Source: Pseudomonadales bacterium
Lineage (GTDB): Bacteria; Pseudomonadota; Gammaproteobacteria; Pseudomonadales; Azotimanducaceae
DNA: 64,000 nt
Direction: 5' to 3'
Assembly (NCBI GenBank): GCA_028280225.1
Contig: JANQMF010000026.1
Coordinates: 51,210 to 115,209 of the forward strand
Under the pieces are notes generated by a model. That model saw only the letters and a program-made list of their open reading frames with translations, was not told where the DNA came from and did no database searches. The translations under genes were made by a program, and so were the position numbers. This document shows positions 35,503-44,732 of the stretch, piece by piece; positions within the stretch are counted from its first letter, which is position 1, and the number at the start of each line of letters is the position of its first letter.

Positions 35503-36417
35503 TCACGCCCTGGGTGCAATTCTGCTGTCCCGGGGTTCGCGGATGGGCATGAGAAATTTTTCCCACAGAGTAGGTTCGGTGGGACCAATACCGGCGTCGG
35601 CTGTTCTGCTGTCCCCAAAGGTGCCGAAGATCCTGTCCCAGATGATGGCGGAACACCCATAGTTGGTATTGCTCTGCTCAAGTACCGACGAGTGATGGCG
35701 GATGTGATAGCCGTTGGTGGTGAACAACAAGCCGATCCACTTTGAATTCAGGTCCAGATTGGCATGGGCAATGGATGCCTGGACCACCCCCAGGACGGTA
35801 GCCCCGGCAACAGCAACGCCAACGCCGAAGGTGAGTTCAATCAATGCTGCGGGCAGGACCAGAAGAAACAATTCAAAGGGATGATTCAAGCCGAAGTTCA
35901 GAGCGCCCAGGCGTTTAAACGAATGATGAGCGCCGTGGCCGGAAAACCGCCATACCGGCTGCCAGCGGTGCTCCGCACGGTGTAACCAATACCAGATAAA
36001 TTCACTGCTCAAAAAGACCATCAACATCTGTACCAGCAAGGGCCAGTGGTGCGGCCAGATATCCAGGTGCAGGCTCTGCCGCAGCCCGTCCAGCGGTGCG
36101 GCAAGCAATTGTGCATAAGCCACGCCAACAGCGGCGCCGGCGCTGGACAGGATAAATACCAGAAACAGGTTGAGGGCCATTTCCCGGCCCCGTATCAGCC
36201 AGCCCGGACGGGCGGGCAGCCGGCGTTCCAGCAAGCCCAGAATAAGCTGCACGGCAATCACCACCCCGGGAAAGAGCAACGGATGGTCCGGTTGGGTGAG
36301 CCATATGGCCACAACACCAACGAGAATAATCGGTTGCAGGGTGTACTTGACCACCAGGGCAACAGGGCTTGATGCCTCATGGTATTGGTTGTCGATCAGT
36401 GGGTTGGATGGGTTCAT
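35503..36417 (-). CDS. Sterol desaturase / fatty acid hydroxylase family protein
   Basis: A 304-aa inner-membrane di-iron enzyme. The eight-His signature is visible: H-x3-H in 'HRAEHRW', H-x2-H-H in 'GHGAHHSFKR' and H-x2-H-H in 'YHIRHHS', plus a late tail 'TLWEKFLMPIREP'. Four to five transmembrane helices flank them. Members hydroxylate or desaturate C-H bonds in sterols, carotenoids, fatty acids or alkylglycerols. Followed by the cupin gene; divergent from the serine hydrolase at 36444 with only 26 nt between. Confidence 0.92.
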   Translation of the reverse strand: MNPSNPLIDNQYHEASSPVALVVKYTLQPIILVGVVAIWLTQPDHPLLFPGVVIAVQLILGLLERRLPARPGWLIRGREMALNLFLVFILSSAGAAVGVAYAQLLAAPLDGLRQSLHLDIWPHHWPLLVQMLMVFLSSEFIWYWLHRAEHRWQPVWRFSGHGAHHSFKRLGALNFGLNHPFELFLLVLPAALIELTFGVGVAVAGATVLGVVQASIAHANLDLNSKWIGLLFTTNGYHIRHHSSVLEQSNTNYGCSAIIWDRIFGTFGDSRTADAGIGPTEPTLWEKFLMPIREPRDSRIAPRA

Positions 36418-36443
36418 GGCTCATTTTCCGGATACCACATACA

Positions 36444-37736
36444 ATGTGGGTTTTACCTGATTGGAATTACACCTTGCGAGAGATTCAAAAACAAACGCCT
36501 TATGGCCCGTTGCGGGGGACGTATGCGCCGGACTTTGAACCGGTCGCGGCAGCCTTCGAGGCAAATTTTGTCAGCCATGGTGAGGTGGGGGCGTCGGTAT
36601 GCATCACCATTGAGGGCAAAACCGTTGTTGACCTGTGGGGCGGCTACAAGCGGGCTCCCCGGGATGATGACACACAGCAAGGGGCTCCGGAACCCTGGGA
36701 TGCTGAGACGATCTGTGTGGTTTACTCCAGCACCAAGGGGGCGGTTGCCCTGGCTGCGCACACTCTGGTCAGTGCCGGGGAGCTTGAGCTGGACGCGCCG
36801 GTGAAAAAATACTGGCCGGAATTTGCCGCCAATGGCAAAGCTTCGGCAACGGTCAGAATGATGTTGGATCATTCTGTGGGTGTGCCCTGTATGCGCGAAA
36901 CCCTGGACCCCCTGGGCTGTTGTGACTGGGACTACATGACCCGCAAGTTAGAAGAAGAAGAACCGTTCTGGAAGCCCGGTACCCGCAATGGCTACCATAT
37001 GATGAATTTTGGCTGGACGGTGGGCGAGTTGATTCGCCGGGTGACGGGGCAGTCCATGGGGCAATATTTTGCGGAAGCCATAGCCGGGCCCACCGGGGCA
37101 GAGTGTTGGATTGGATTACCGGAAACACATCAGGCCCGAGTGGCCAGAATCATTCCGTACCGGCCGCCCAAGGGTGCGGTAATGGGTGAGTTTACCCAAG
37201 CCGTGATTGCCGACCGCAATTCAATTCAGGCATTGGCGCTGTTCAATAACGGCGGCTTTAACGCCAACGACCCAAGGTGCCATGCCGCTGAGATTGGCGG
37301 CGGTGGCGGGTTAGCCAACGCCCGTGGTCTGGCGCGTATTTATACCCCGTTTGCCTGTGGCGGCAGTCTTAACGGCCACCAATATGTTGATGCGGATACC
37401 CTGGCGGGCATGGGTGAAGTTGCCGTAGCCACCCACGAAGACGCAACCTTGTTGTTGCCCACCCGGTTTGGGCTGGGATTTATGAAATCCATGGACAATC
37501 GCCGGAGTCCGGGTGTCAGCACCGATAGTGTGATATTGGGCTCCGCCGCCTTTGGCCATGTGGGTGCGGGGGGGAGCATTGGTTTTGCCGACCCGGCGGA
37601 ACACATGGGATTTGGCTACGTGATGAATCGCCAGGGCCCGGGCATATTGTTGAATGAGCGGGGCCAGTCGTTAATTGATGCGGCTTATCGGGTTGTCGGA
37701 TGTCGCGATAATACCCCGGGAGTGTGGATCCGCTAG
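36444..37736 (+). CDS. Serine hydrolase, beta-lactamase-like esterase (family VIII)
   Basis: A 430-aa protein of the class C beta-lactamase/EstB fold. The nucleophile motif S-x-x-K is at 95-98 ('YSSTKGA'). A Tyr with nearby Asn in 'NGYHMMNFGWTVG' corresponds to the Y-x-N/Y-x-x motif, and 'GAGGSIGFADPAE' is the C-terminal H/W/KTG-equivalent strand. No signal peptide, so a cytosolic esterase rather than a secreted beta-lactamase. The start is uncertain: ATG 36444 avoids overlap with the divergent desaturase but lacks a ribosome site; TTG 36474 is possible. The stop shares its CTAG with the convergent kinase. Confidence 0.85.
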   Translation: MWVLPDWNYTLREIQKQTPYGPLRGTYAPDFEPVAAAFEANFVSHGEVGASVCITIEGKTVVDLWGGYKRAPRDDDTQQGAPEPWDAETICVVYSSTKGAVALAAHTLVSAGELELDAPVKKYWPEFAANGKASATVRMMLDHSVGVPCMRETLDPLGCCDWDYMTRKLEEEEPFWKPGTRNGYHMMNFGWTVGELIRRVTGQSMGQYFAEAIAGPTGAECWIGLPETHQARVARIIPYRPPKGAVMGEFTQAVIADRNSIQALALFNNGGFNANDPRCHAAEIGGGGGLANARGLARIYTPFACGGSLNGHQYVDADTLAGMGEVAVATHEDATLLLPTRFGLGFMKSMDNRRSPGVSTDSVILGSAAFGHVGAGGSIGFADPAEHMGFGYVMNRQGPGILLNERGQSLIDAAYRVVGCRDNTPGVWIR

Positions 37737-39691
37737 GATAAATGGGTGCGCTGGGGCAGCAGGAGGGGTTCCAGCTTTTCCTGTAACTGGCCCAGGCGAT
37801 AAGGTTTCTGCAAAAAACTGACCACATTGTTAAGTTTGCCCGGAATGGCGATGTGTGAATAGCCGCTGCACATGATCACCTTTGCCGTGGGATCAATATC
37901 CAGAATGCGGCTGGCGGTTTCCACGCCATCCATGTCAGGCATAGTCACGTCCATCAATATGGCATCAAACTGAGCGGTACCGTCTTGAAACAAGTTCAGG
38001 GCCTCAAACCCACCGCTGGCAACCACCACCTCAGCCCCCATGGCTGTGATCAAATTGCTGGCCACTTCCCGGACCGGTGCTTCGTCGTCCACCACCAGCA
38101 CCCGGCCGGATAACCGCTGGGCATTTTTTTCATCATCATCAGGTTGAATTTCTTCGCTGCTGTGGTGGACCGGCAATACCACCTCGACAGTGGTGCCCTG
38201 GCCGGCTTGGGAATCAATACGTATGGCGCCCCCATGTCCCCGAATGACACCCATGACCACCGCCATACCCAGACCCCGTCCGGCAAATTTGGTGGTGTAA
38301 AAGGGATCAAAAATACGTTCCATCTGGGCTGAGGACATACCTTTGCCGTTGTCGCTGACCGCAAGGGAGATGTAGGCACCCGGATTCAGTTCCGTACCCA
38401 GGTGAAAGTCCGTGCGCCAACTGTCCTGATAGTTCACCGTATTCAAATCCAGGATAATTTCCCCAGCCTGCCCACCCAGGGCATCGGATGAGTTTTTCAC
38501 CAGGTTCATCACCACCTGGGTGAGCTGACTGGAATCGCCGCGTACCCAGCAATTGTCCGTAATGTGCAAAATGACGTGTGCATTTTTGTCAGTGGCAAGG
38601 CTCAGCAGGTCGCGAAAGTCATAAATGGCACGGCTGATATTCAGCGGGGAAAGTTCAGCAGAGCCCCTGCCCGCATAGGTCAACAGCTGCTCACACAGCA
38701 ACGTGGCCTGGCTGGCGGCGTCGTCGATCAGCCGCAGCTCTTCACCCACTTCGGGGTGCCGGTGCAGCGCCAGGTCCACCGACCCGGTAATGGACATCAG
38801 CAGGTTATTAAAATCGTGGGCAATGCCGCCGGCCAGTACACCCAGGCTTTCCAGCCGCTGACTGTCGATAAGTTGGGCTTCCAGGGCCTTGCTCTGGGTG
38901 CGATCCATGATTACCCCAACGACCCCCTTGGGGCGTTGGTCGCTGTCCCGTTCGGAGGCAACCGCCCAGGCTTCCATCCACGCGTCGTGTGCACCGGTTT
39001 TTTTGGCCCGGAACAGAGTGTGCAGGCGATCGGATTCACCCTGGTAAAACTGATTAAAGGTTTCTTCGAGACTTGGCCGGTCCTCGTCGAGCACCCCGTT
39101 CAACCAGTCCGGCAGGCGCTGCCCGTCGACGGTGAGCTCGCCGTAAGGTTCGTCGGGATTGTCCGGGTTGTATTCCAAAGAAAAGGTTTGCAGACCTACC
39201 GACTCTAATGCCAGCAGGCGGAGACGTTCGTTTTCTTTCAGGGTGCGCCGGTTTCTTTCTTCCCGGGACACATCACGGATGGTGATCCATTGTCGAATTA
39301 AACGGTTGTCATCAAAGATATTCTGCATATGGATGCGCATTTCGCGCAATTCCCCGCGCACAGGCACTTTGATAATTTGCTCTGAATCCTCAAAGTTGTT
39401 GTCCTCAACCTCCTGGCCGAAGGTGGTGAACCATTCGGGAATATCACCGTTTTTAAAGAGGCTGATCATTGGCCGACCAATGAGTTCTTCCCGGCGCTGG
39501 AAACCAAAAGCCTTGGCAAAGGGGGTGCTGGCCTCGACCACCCGGCAGTCTCGCAGCTTGCGATTGATCACATCCTTGGGTTCGGCCGGATCAATGGGTT
39601 CCGCAAAATCGAAACAAACCATGGTGTCCTTGGTTTGAGACATTAAAGAGCTCAGAGCCGCGGCGGCGTTGCGCTCCTTCCGGAATAACAT
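37733..39691 (-). CDS. Hybrid sensor histidine kinase with receiver domain
   Basis: A 652-aa cytosolic kinase without transmembrane segments. A PAS domain (about 50-150, 'VVEASTPFAKAFGFQRREEL') and a second PAS-like segment (170-280) precede the phospho-acceptor box 'LAGGIAHDFNNLLMSITGSV' (NtrB/FixL-like subtype), then HATPase_c with N-box 'MNLVKNSSDAL', G1 'VSDNGKGM' and 'GLGMAVV', and a C-terminal receiver with 'LVVDDEAPVRE', phospho-Asp in 'ILMDVTMPDMDG' and 'FLQKPYR'. No cognate regulator adjoins, so output is unknown. ATG 39691 (GGGGAAA 6 nt upstream) is preferred over GTG 39694. Confidence 0.92.
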   Translation of the reverse strand: MLFRKERNAAAALSSLMSQTKDTMVCFDFAEPIDPAEPKDVINRKLRDCRVVEASTPFAKAFGFQRREELIGRPMISLFKNGDIPEWFTTFGQEVEDNNFEDSEQIIKVPVRGELREMRIHMQNIFDDNRLIRQWITIRDVSREERNRRTLKENERLRLLALESVGLQTFSLEYNPDNPDEPYGELTVDGQRLPDWLNGVLDEDRPSLEETFNQFYQGESDRLHTLFRAKKTGAHDAWMEAWAVASERDSDQRPKGVVGVIMDRTQSKALEAQLIDSQRLESLGVLAGGIAHDFNNLLMSITGSVDLALHRHPEVGEELRLIDDAASQATLLCEQLLTYAGRGSAELSPLNISRAIYDFRDLLSLATDKNAHVILHITDNCWVRGDSSQLTQVVMNLVKNSSDALGGQAGEIILDLNTVNYQDSWRTDFHLGTELNPGAYISLAVSDNGKGMSSAQMERIFDPFYTTKFAGRGLGMAVVMGVIRGHGGAIRIDSQAGQGTTVEVVLPVHHSSEEIQPDDDEKNAQRLSGRVLVVDDEAPVREVASNLITAMGAEVVVASGGFEALNLFQDGTAQFDAILMDVTMPDMDGVETASRILDIDPTAKVIMCSGYSHIAIPGKLNNVVSFLQKPYRLGQLQEKLEPLLLPQRTHLS

Positions 39692-39818
39692 CACTTTCCC
39701 CTAGTCATAAGCTTCAGTGTGGCGTTGCTGGTAACATACAGAATTGCGCAAGGAATAGCACACTTTTGGCGGCTTGTTGACCGCTGGGGGGCGCTTTGTT
39801 TTTACTAAGGAAATTAAT

Positions 39819-40259
39819 ATGCTCAAACCATCGGAAAAAGCACCCGAGTTCAACCTGCCGGACCAGGACGGCGGCAACGTGTCGTTGGCCAGCTTGTTAC
39901 AACACGGTGAATTGGTTCTGTACTTCTACCCCGCCGACTTTTCGCCGGTTTGTACCGCGGAAGCCTGCCTGTTTAGAGACAATTATGAGGGTGTTGCCGA
40001 ATTGGGTATACAAATCGTCGGGGTCAGCCCCCAAAGTGTGCAGAGCCATAAACGGTTTGCACAACAATTTAACCTGCCCTTTCCGCTGCTGAGCGATGCC
40101 GGCAAAAAGGTGATCCGGGCTTATGGCGCAGATGGTTTTCTGGGTATTGGCGTGCGCCGGGTAACCTTTCGGATTGGCCGGGATGGGGTGATAAAAAAGC
40201 GTGTGGTTGCCGACCTCAGTGCAAGCAGTCATCTTGAGCTGCTCAAAAGCAGTATTTAG
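39819..40259 (+). CDS. Peroxiredoxin, BCP/PrxQ type
   Basis: A 146-aa thiol peroxidase of the bacterioferritin-comigratory-protein group. The peroxidatic Cys is C45 in 'DFSPVCTAEAC' and the resolving Cys C50 five residues later, the same positions as E. coli BCP. It reduces H2O2 and organic hydroperoxides using thioredoxin. Start ATG 39819 has AAGGAA 7 nt upstream; the frame extends further up without a ribosome site. Stands alone, upstream of the convergent CoA-transferase. Confidence 0.93.
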   Translation: MLKPSEKAPEFNLPDQDGGNVSLASLLQHGELVLYFYPADFSPVCTAEACLFRDNYEGVAELGIQIVGVSPQSVQSHKRFAQQFNLPFPLLSDAGKKVIRAYGADGFLGIGVRRVTFRIGRDGVIKKRVVADLSASSHLELLKSSI

Positions 40260-40321
40260 TTGCGTTTAATCCATATAACCTGCGTGGTTCGGACCTAGGG
40301 CCGGGCTACTTAAGCAGACGA

Positions 40322-41821
40322 CTAGTCCCATACCGGTGGGGCGGCACCAATGGTTGTGGATGGCCTTTGCCATCCGGCCGGAGTGTGGCTGAACCGGGCC
40401 GCGTGGGGCATCCCCTCAAGTTTGCCCATGGTGCAGGGAAATTCACTCAGGTGTCGGCCCAGGCTGAGCTTTGCGACATTAAATCCCCCGGCTATTCTGC
40501 CCAGACCGCGCAGCCAGCGTGCGGTCTGCAGTAAAGAAACTTCCACCAACCAGCTACCGCCTTCCTGTTGCTGGCGCAACAGGGCTGCCTGAGTGCCAAA
40601 AGCCATCAAAAATCCGGAGGCGAAGTCCAGAATGGGGATGGGCAGAGCCCTGGGTTGGTCCGCACCCGCCGCTTCAGCTTCAGCATGGTTAAATCCGGTG
40701 GCGCTTTGCACCAGCGAATCGAACCCCCGGCGGTCAGCCCAGGGCCCCCGGCTGCCATAAGCGCTCAGGTGGGTGCAAATGATGCCCGGCCGGATGTGGG
40801 CCAGTTCCTGTGGAGAGAAACCCAGCTTGCTCAAGCCCCCGGGCCGGTAACCCTGAACAAAGACATGGGCCTGTTCCACCAGGTTTTTAAGCTGTTGGTG
40901 TTCCGCAGCGTGTGCCAGGTTCAGGCAGACCGAACGCTTCCCTCTGCCGGTATCCACAAATTGCGGGATATTGGGCAATTCAGGCGAGTTGATCAGCATC
41001 ACGTCCGCACCGTAAGCGGCGAGGGTACGGCCGCAGATGGGGCCCGCCAGAATCCGGGTCAGATCCAATATTCTCAGTTGAGATAAAGGCCGCCGGGCCG
41101 GGGAAATTTTGCTCAAGGGTTCAGGGTCGGCGTTGTCCAGTCTGGTCAGGGTGACCAGTTCGCCCCCCTGACTGACCTTGGCGTGGGGGTGTTGATCCCA
41201 TTCATCAAAGGTACGTACCTTGGTTGCCACCAGACCCCGCCGGGCGGCGGCGGTCTCGAATTCTTCACCGGTCCAGGTTGCCAACGCTTTTTCAACATCC
41301 TCCTTTTCAACCTCGTCCGCGGACCCCAGCTTCAGCAAATCCAGGATGCCGTCCCGGTGGTGGTCGAAGTTGGCATGTATCCGTACATGGCCATCAGCGG
41401 CGGGATATAACCCCGAGAATTTCTCCCACGCATTTGGGCTTTTACCGTCGAGCCTGAAGTACCCGGTGCATTCCAGTTCCGCCGCATGCCGGCTGACCTC
41501 AACCACTTGGGCCTGTCCACAACGGTGTTGATACAGGCATGAAGCCGCCAGGGCAGCAGCCCCGATACTGGCCTGGGCGGCAGCCCCAACGTCAAAGGAC
41601 GAGGGCAGCAGGGGTTTTTGTTCAGGCAACACAATAGTGTCCAGAGCGGAACCCGGCAATGCGGTTGCCTGCCAGAGTTGCGCCACAAGATTTGTGGGAT
41701 TTGATTTATCCGGGGTCAATAACTTTGCTCCTGTATCCAGACGGCTTGTCCTGGTGGCGCCGTGGTGTGATTTTAAAGCCATTGGCGCCGGAATTGGGCT
41801 TGTATTGTGTGATTGCGCCAT
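40322..41821 (-). CDS. CaiB/BaiF CoA-transferase with a truncated N-terminal copy
   Basis: A 499-aa family III CoA-transferase-like protein with unusual order. Residues 70-225 resemble the C-terminal part of the family ('QAQVVEVSRHAAELECTGYF', 'GLVATKVRTFDEWDQHPHAK'). From about 245 a standard N-terminal Rossmann half begins ('LRILDLTRILAGPICGRTLA', 'GADVMLINSPELPN', 'FVQGYRPGGLSKLGFSPQEL', 'THLSAYGSRGPWADRRGFDS'). So it looks like a circularly permuted or partly duplicated enzyme, ending after 'SWLVEVSLLQTARWLRGLGR'. The usual catalytic Asp near 'RGFDSLVQ' is present. Neither start codon (41821 or 41782) has a strong ribosome site. Divergent from the hydrolase at 41908. Confidence 0.82.
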   Translation of the reverse strand: MAQSHNTSPIPAPMALKSHHGATRTSRLDTGAKLLTPDKSNPTNLVAQLWQATALPGSALDTIVLPEQKPLLPSSFDVGAAAQASIGAAALAASCLYQHRCGQAQVVEVSRHAAELECTGYFRLDGKSPNAWEKFSGLYPAADGHVRIHANFDHHRDGILDLLKLGSADEVEKEDVEKALATWTGEEFETAAARRGLVATKVRTFDEWDQHPHAKVSQGGELVTLTRLDNADPEPLSKISPARRPLSQLRILDLTRILAGPICGRTLAAYGADVMLINSPELPNIPQFVDTGRGKRSVCLNLAHAAEHQQLKNLVEQAHVFVQGYRPGGLSKLGFSPQELAHIRPGIICTHLSAYGSRGPWADRRGFDSLVQSATGFNHAEAEAAGADQPRALPIPILDFASGFLMAFGTQAALLRQQQEGGSWLVEVSLLQTARWLRGLGRIAGGFNVAKLSLGRHLSEFPCTMGKLEGMPHAARFSHTPAGWQRPSTTIGAAPPVWD

Positions 41822-41907
41822 CAGGACGGCTAATCATTCTAAGCACCACACCATGCCCGCGTATGAAGGAGCTGTTAGAATAGGCGGTTTTGTGCTTGGA
41901 ATGATCA

Positions 41908-42837
41908 ATGGAAGAACGGGCTGAACAGATACTTCGCGGCGAGCCAATGGAATTTAACGTCTTTGGCCGGCGTATTGCGGCTAAACACTGGGGCTCAAGT
42001 TCCGGAGTCAGAACCTTGGCTTTGCATGGCTGGTTGGACAATGCGAATACCTTTAACTGGCTGGCACCCTTATTGCCGGAACTGAATATCGTGGCTCTGG
42101 ATTTCGCCGGCCACGGCCTTTCGGATCATCGTGCCGCCGGCGTTCACTATCACAACCTGATGGATATTCAGGATATTCTCATGGTGGCTGAACAACTTGA
42201 GTGGTCAAAGTTTGGTTTGATTGGGCATTCCATGGGGGCATCCATTGCCAGTGAGCTGAGTGCGCTGTTTCCTGAGCGGATCAACGAAGCTGTGATGATT
42301 GACGGTTTTGTCACCACGGGTGGGGCTTGTCCAGAGGAGCAACTTGAACACAACCGCGAAGCAGTCCAAAGCATGTTGACTGCCCACCTGAAACAGCCCC
42401 GGGTTTATGCCGACGTTTCGGTGATGGCACAAAGAGTGACCGAAGCCACCGATCAAAGTTTGGCGGCTGCGCAAATTCTGGTGCAACGGGGGCATAAATC
42501 CGTGGACCAGGGGGTGACCTGGCGTACCGACCCATGTATCCGTTTTACCACCCCGTTGCGTTACACCCGGGAGCAAATCAATCTGATGTTGCAATCTACG
42601 TCCGCGCCCGGGTTGTTGATTGTGGCTGAACAGGGAGATACCTGGTATCACGGTGAAATTGAAGAAACCCAGGCCCACCATCCCAGCCTGCAGGTGGTGA
42701 AAATGCCGGGACCCCATCATATTCATCTGGAAGCGGAGACGGTCAAGGCCGTGGCCGGCCATATTCGAGACTTTCATAAACTGCCGCCAATCCCATTAAA
42801 CGATGCTGAAGCGCTGGAGTGGGATGGCCTACGCTAA
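41908..42837 (+). CDS. Alpha/beta hydrolase
   Basis: A 309-aa cytosolic hydrolase. 'LALHGWLDNANTFNWLAPLL' holds the oxyanion HG, the nucleophile is Ser in the elbow 'GLIGHSMGASIA', 'DFAGHGLSDH' follows the family pattern, and the terminal His is in 'MPGPHHIHLE'. The likely acid is D in the segment after 'LLIVAEQGDTW'. Resembles serine esterases of the MhpC/SERHL type. Start ATG 41908 has GGA about 8 nt upstream; ATG 41947 is a later option. Co-directional with the quinone oxidoreductase that follows 54 nt downstream. Confidence 0.88.
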   Translation: MEERAEQILRGEPMEFNVFGRRIAAKHWGSSSGVRTLALHGWLDNANTFNWLAPLLPELNIVALDFAGHGLSDHRAAGVHYHNLMDIQDILMVAEQLEWSKFGLIGHSMGASIASELSALFPERINEAVMIDGFVTTGGACPEEQLEHNREAVQSMLTAHLKQPRVYADVSVMAQRVTEATDQSLAAAQILVQRGHKSVDQGVTWRTDPCIRFTTPLRYTREQINLMLQSTSAPGLLIVAEQGDTWYHGEIEETQAHHPSLQVVKMPGPHHIHLEAETVKAVAGHIRDFHKLPPIPLNDAEALEWDGLR

Positions 42838-42891
42838 GGGTCTGCTTTTTTAGCTACACTGCGGGTTGGTCAAGCTTGTGGAGTGGCCCAC

Positions 42892-43929
42892 ATGGTTCTT
42901 CCGGAAAAAATGCAGGCAGCAATGTTTGCCCAACATGGTTCCACCGAAGAGATCTACCTGGGTGAAACCGAAGTGCCGGACATGGGGGCAGAAGATGTAC
43001 TGATTAAGGTCCAGGCTGCCTCGCTGAACGGATTTGATCCCATGATGCTGTCTGGGAGTACGGGGCTGAAGACGCCCATGCCCATGATTCCCCTTGGCGA
43101 CTGTGCCGGAGAGGTGGTGGCTGTTGGGACAGCGGTAACCCGGTGGCAGCCGGGCCAGCGGGTTTGTCCCCACCCCTTTGTTGCCGGAGAGGGGATGACC
43201 GGTGAAACCCGGCGGGGAGTGGCTGCACAGTATGCGGTTTTTCCGGCGCGCAACCTGCTGCCGATACCTGACTCCGTCAGTTTCAGACAAGCGGCGTGTT
43301 TACCCATTGCCTATGGCACAGCGCACCGCATGATGCTCACCCGTGGAAAGATCAAATCCGGCGAGCGGGTATTGATCCTGGGCGCCGGCGGAGGCGTGGG
43401 GGTGTGTGCGCTGGAACTGGCCAAGGCTGCCGGCTGTGCGGTGATTGCCACGGCCAGCGCACCATGGAAGCTGGACAAGCTGCAATCCATTGGCGCGGAC
43501 CACGTCATTAATACCGGAACCGATGATTTTGAAGACGGTATCCGGCGCCTGTACGGTAAACCCAGAATGACCGGGGGTGGGGGTGTTGATGTGGTGGTTA
43601 ACTATATTGGTGGTGACACCTGGGTAAAATCCCTGCGCTGTTTAACACCCAATGGCAGGCTCCTGACCTGTGGTGCCACTGCCGGGTACAACCCGGTAGA
43701 GGATATCCGTTATCTTTGGACCTACGAGCTGAATGTTATTGGCGCCAATGGCTTTACTCCGGCAGACATAGAGGCGCTATTGCAGATGGTCGATCGCGGC
43801 ACCCTGGTGCCACATATACAGCAGGTGGGCAGCTTGGCTGACGTTGGCCTCTTCATCAACAAACTGGCTGACCGGGACGTATTTGGTAAGCTGGTTATTG
43901 AGCCCTGGCGGACACCGGGTCAGGACTGA
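42892..43929 (+). CDS. Zinc-free MDR oxidoreductase (quinone reductase-like)
   Basis: A 345-aa medium-chain dehydrogenase/reductase. The GroES-like half has 'DVLIKVQAASLNGFDPMMLS' and 'GDCAGEVVAVGTAVTRWQPG'; the Rossmann half has 'ERVLILGAGGGVGVCALELA' for NADPH. The Cys/His ligands of zinc alcohol dehydrogenases at the usual sites are missing, as in quinone or enoyl reductases, although a 'GDCAGEV' Cys is present. ATG 42892 is used because GGAG lies about 9 nt before it; GTG 42883 is the alternative. Overlaps the end of the convergent small gene by 10 nt. Confidence 0.88.
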   Translation: MVLPEKMQAAMFAQHGSTEEIYLGETEVPDMGAEDVLIKVQAASLNGFDPMMLSGSTGLKTPMPMIPLGDCAGEVVAVGTAVTRWQPGQRVCPHPFVAGEGMTGETRRGVAAQYAVFPARNLLPIPDSVSFRQAACLPIAYGTAHRMMLTRGKIKSGERVLILGAGGGVGVCALELAKAAGCAVIATASAPWKLDKLQSIGADHVINTGTDDFEDGIRRLYGKPRMTGGGGVDVVVNYIGGDTWVKSLRCLTPNGRLLTCGATAGYNPVEDIRYLWTYELNVIGANGFTPADIEALLQMVDRGTLVPHIQQVGSLADVGLFINKLADRDVFGKLVIEPWRTPGQD

Positions 43930-44192
43930 TTGTCCGCTTGTGCTAACAGGTGGTTGTAGTTGGCGTCTATTTTCTCTCTGGCAACCTGATCAATTTCCAG
44001 CGCTGAAAGCAGATTCAAATCTTCATCCGCCCGGAATGCAGCCAGCATGGGTCCGGAATCCCTGGCCGCGTAGACGCAGATGCTGTTGTCGATGATCTTA
44101 TAGTAGAATCCGGAGTGGTGTCCTTCGTAGGTGGGCATGGGAAGCGATTGCCGGGAAATCCAAATTAATTGCATAATTGCATCTATTTCCAT
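43920..44192 (-). CDS. Small hypothetical protein
   Basis: A 90-aa protein of unknown family. A strand-rich first half ('QLIWISRQSLPMPTYEGHHS', 'YKIIDNSICVYAARDSGPML') and a helical second half ending 'IDANYNHLLAQADNQS' look like a folded domain. It is convergent with the quinone reductase (10-nt overlap) and divergent from the MarR-like gene at 44221, from which it is separated by an AT-rich 28-nt gap. ATG 44192 is chosen; TTG 44219 would add nine residues and leave almost no promoter space. Confidence 0.5.
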   Translation of the reverse strand: MEIDAIMQLIWISRQSLPMPTYEGHHSGFYYKIIDNSICVYAARDSGPMLAAFRADEDLNLLSALEIDQVAREKIDANYNHLLAQADNQS

Positions 44193-44220
44193 ATTGACAT
44201 TATTCCGATAGAACCACAAT

Positions 44221-44682
44221 ATGAAGCTTCTGATTAGCGATCATCACGAAAGTCTCAAACCGGTTACCGGTTTTTTGCATGAGATTGCCGCAACCCTTGG
44301 GCTTGAGCTTTCGATTAGTCAGACACTCATGTTTTTGGAGGTGGCCAGGTCAAATGCTGCAGGGCACGCTATCGATATGAAGGAACTCCAAATATTAATA
44401 GGGTTGACCTCCGCCTCCACCTTTTCCCGTCAAATTGCGGCGTTGTTGGAATATCAGAAGCCTGGGGTTCCCGGCTTGGGCTTGCTGGAGCAGCGGGAAA
44501 ACCCCATGGACAGGCGGCGCAAGCAACTTCTGCTCACCCGCAAGGGTATTAAGGTGCGTAATGGACTGGCGCAATATATACACAACAACCAGACACACGG
44601 CAGCAGAGCTTCCGCAATGGATCAGCCGCAAAAGTCAGAACCCCCCGCATCACGGGAGGCTAAAAAATCTGAGGGGGTCTAG
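44221..44682 (+). CDS. MarR-like winged-helix regulator
   Basis: A 153-aa putative DNA-binding protein. 'LELSISQTLMFLEVARSNAA', 'IDMKELQILIGLTSASTFSR' and 'RENPMDRRRKQLLLTRKGIK' correspond to helix alpha-1/2, the recognition helix and the wing (D-x-R-R-x-x-x-L-x-L-T-x-x-G) of MarR proteins. The C-terminal 30 residues are polar and probably disordered. It is divergent from the small gene at 43920-44192 and upstream of the protein of unknown function at 44733, either of which may be a target. Confidence 0.8.
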   Translation: MKLLISDHHESLKPVTGFLHEIAATLGLELSISQTLMFLEVARSNAAGHAIDMKELQILIGLTSASTFSRQIAALLEYQKPGVPGLGLLEQRENPMDRRRKQLLLTRKGIKVRNGLAQYIHNNQTHGSRASAMDQPQKSEPPASREAKKSEGV

Positions 44683-44732
44683 GGCTAACAGGTACTTCGC
44701 GGGCGGTTGTGTGCAGACAAATGGATACTTAA

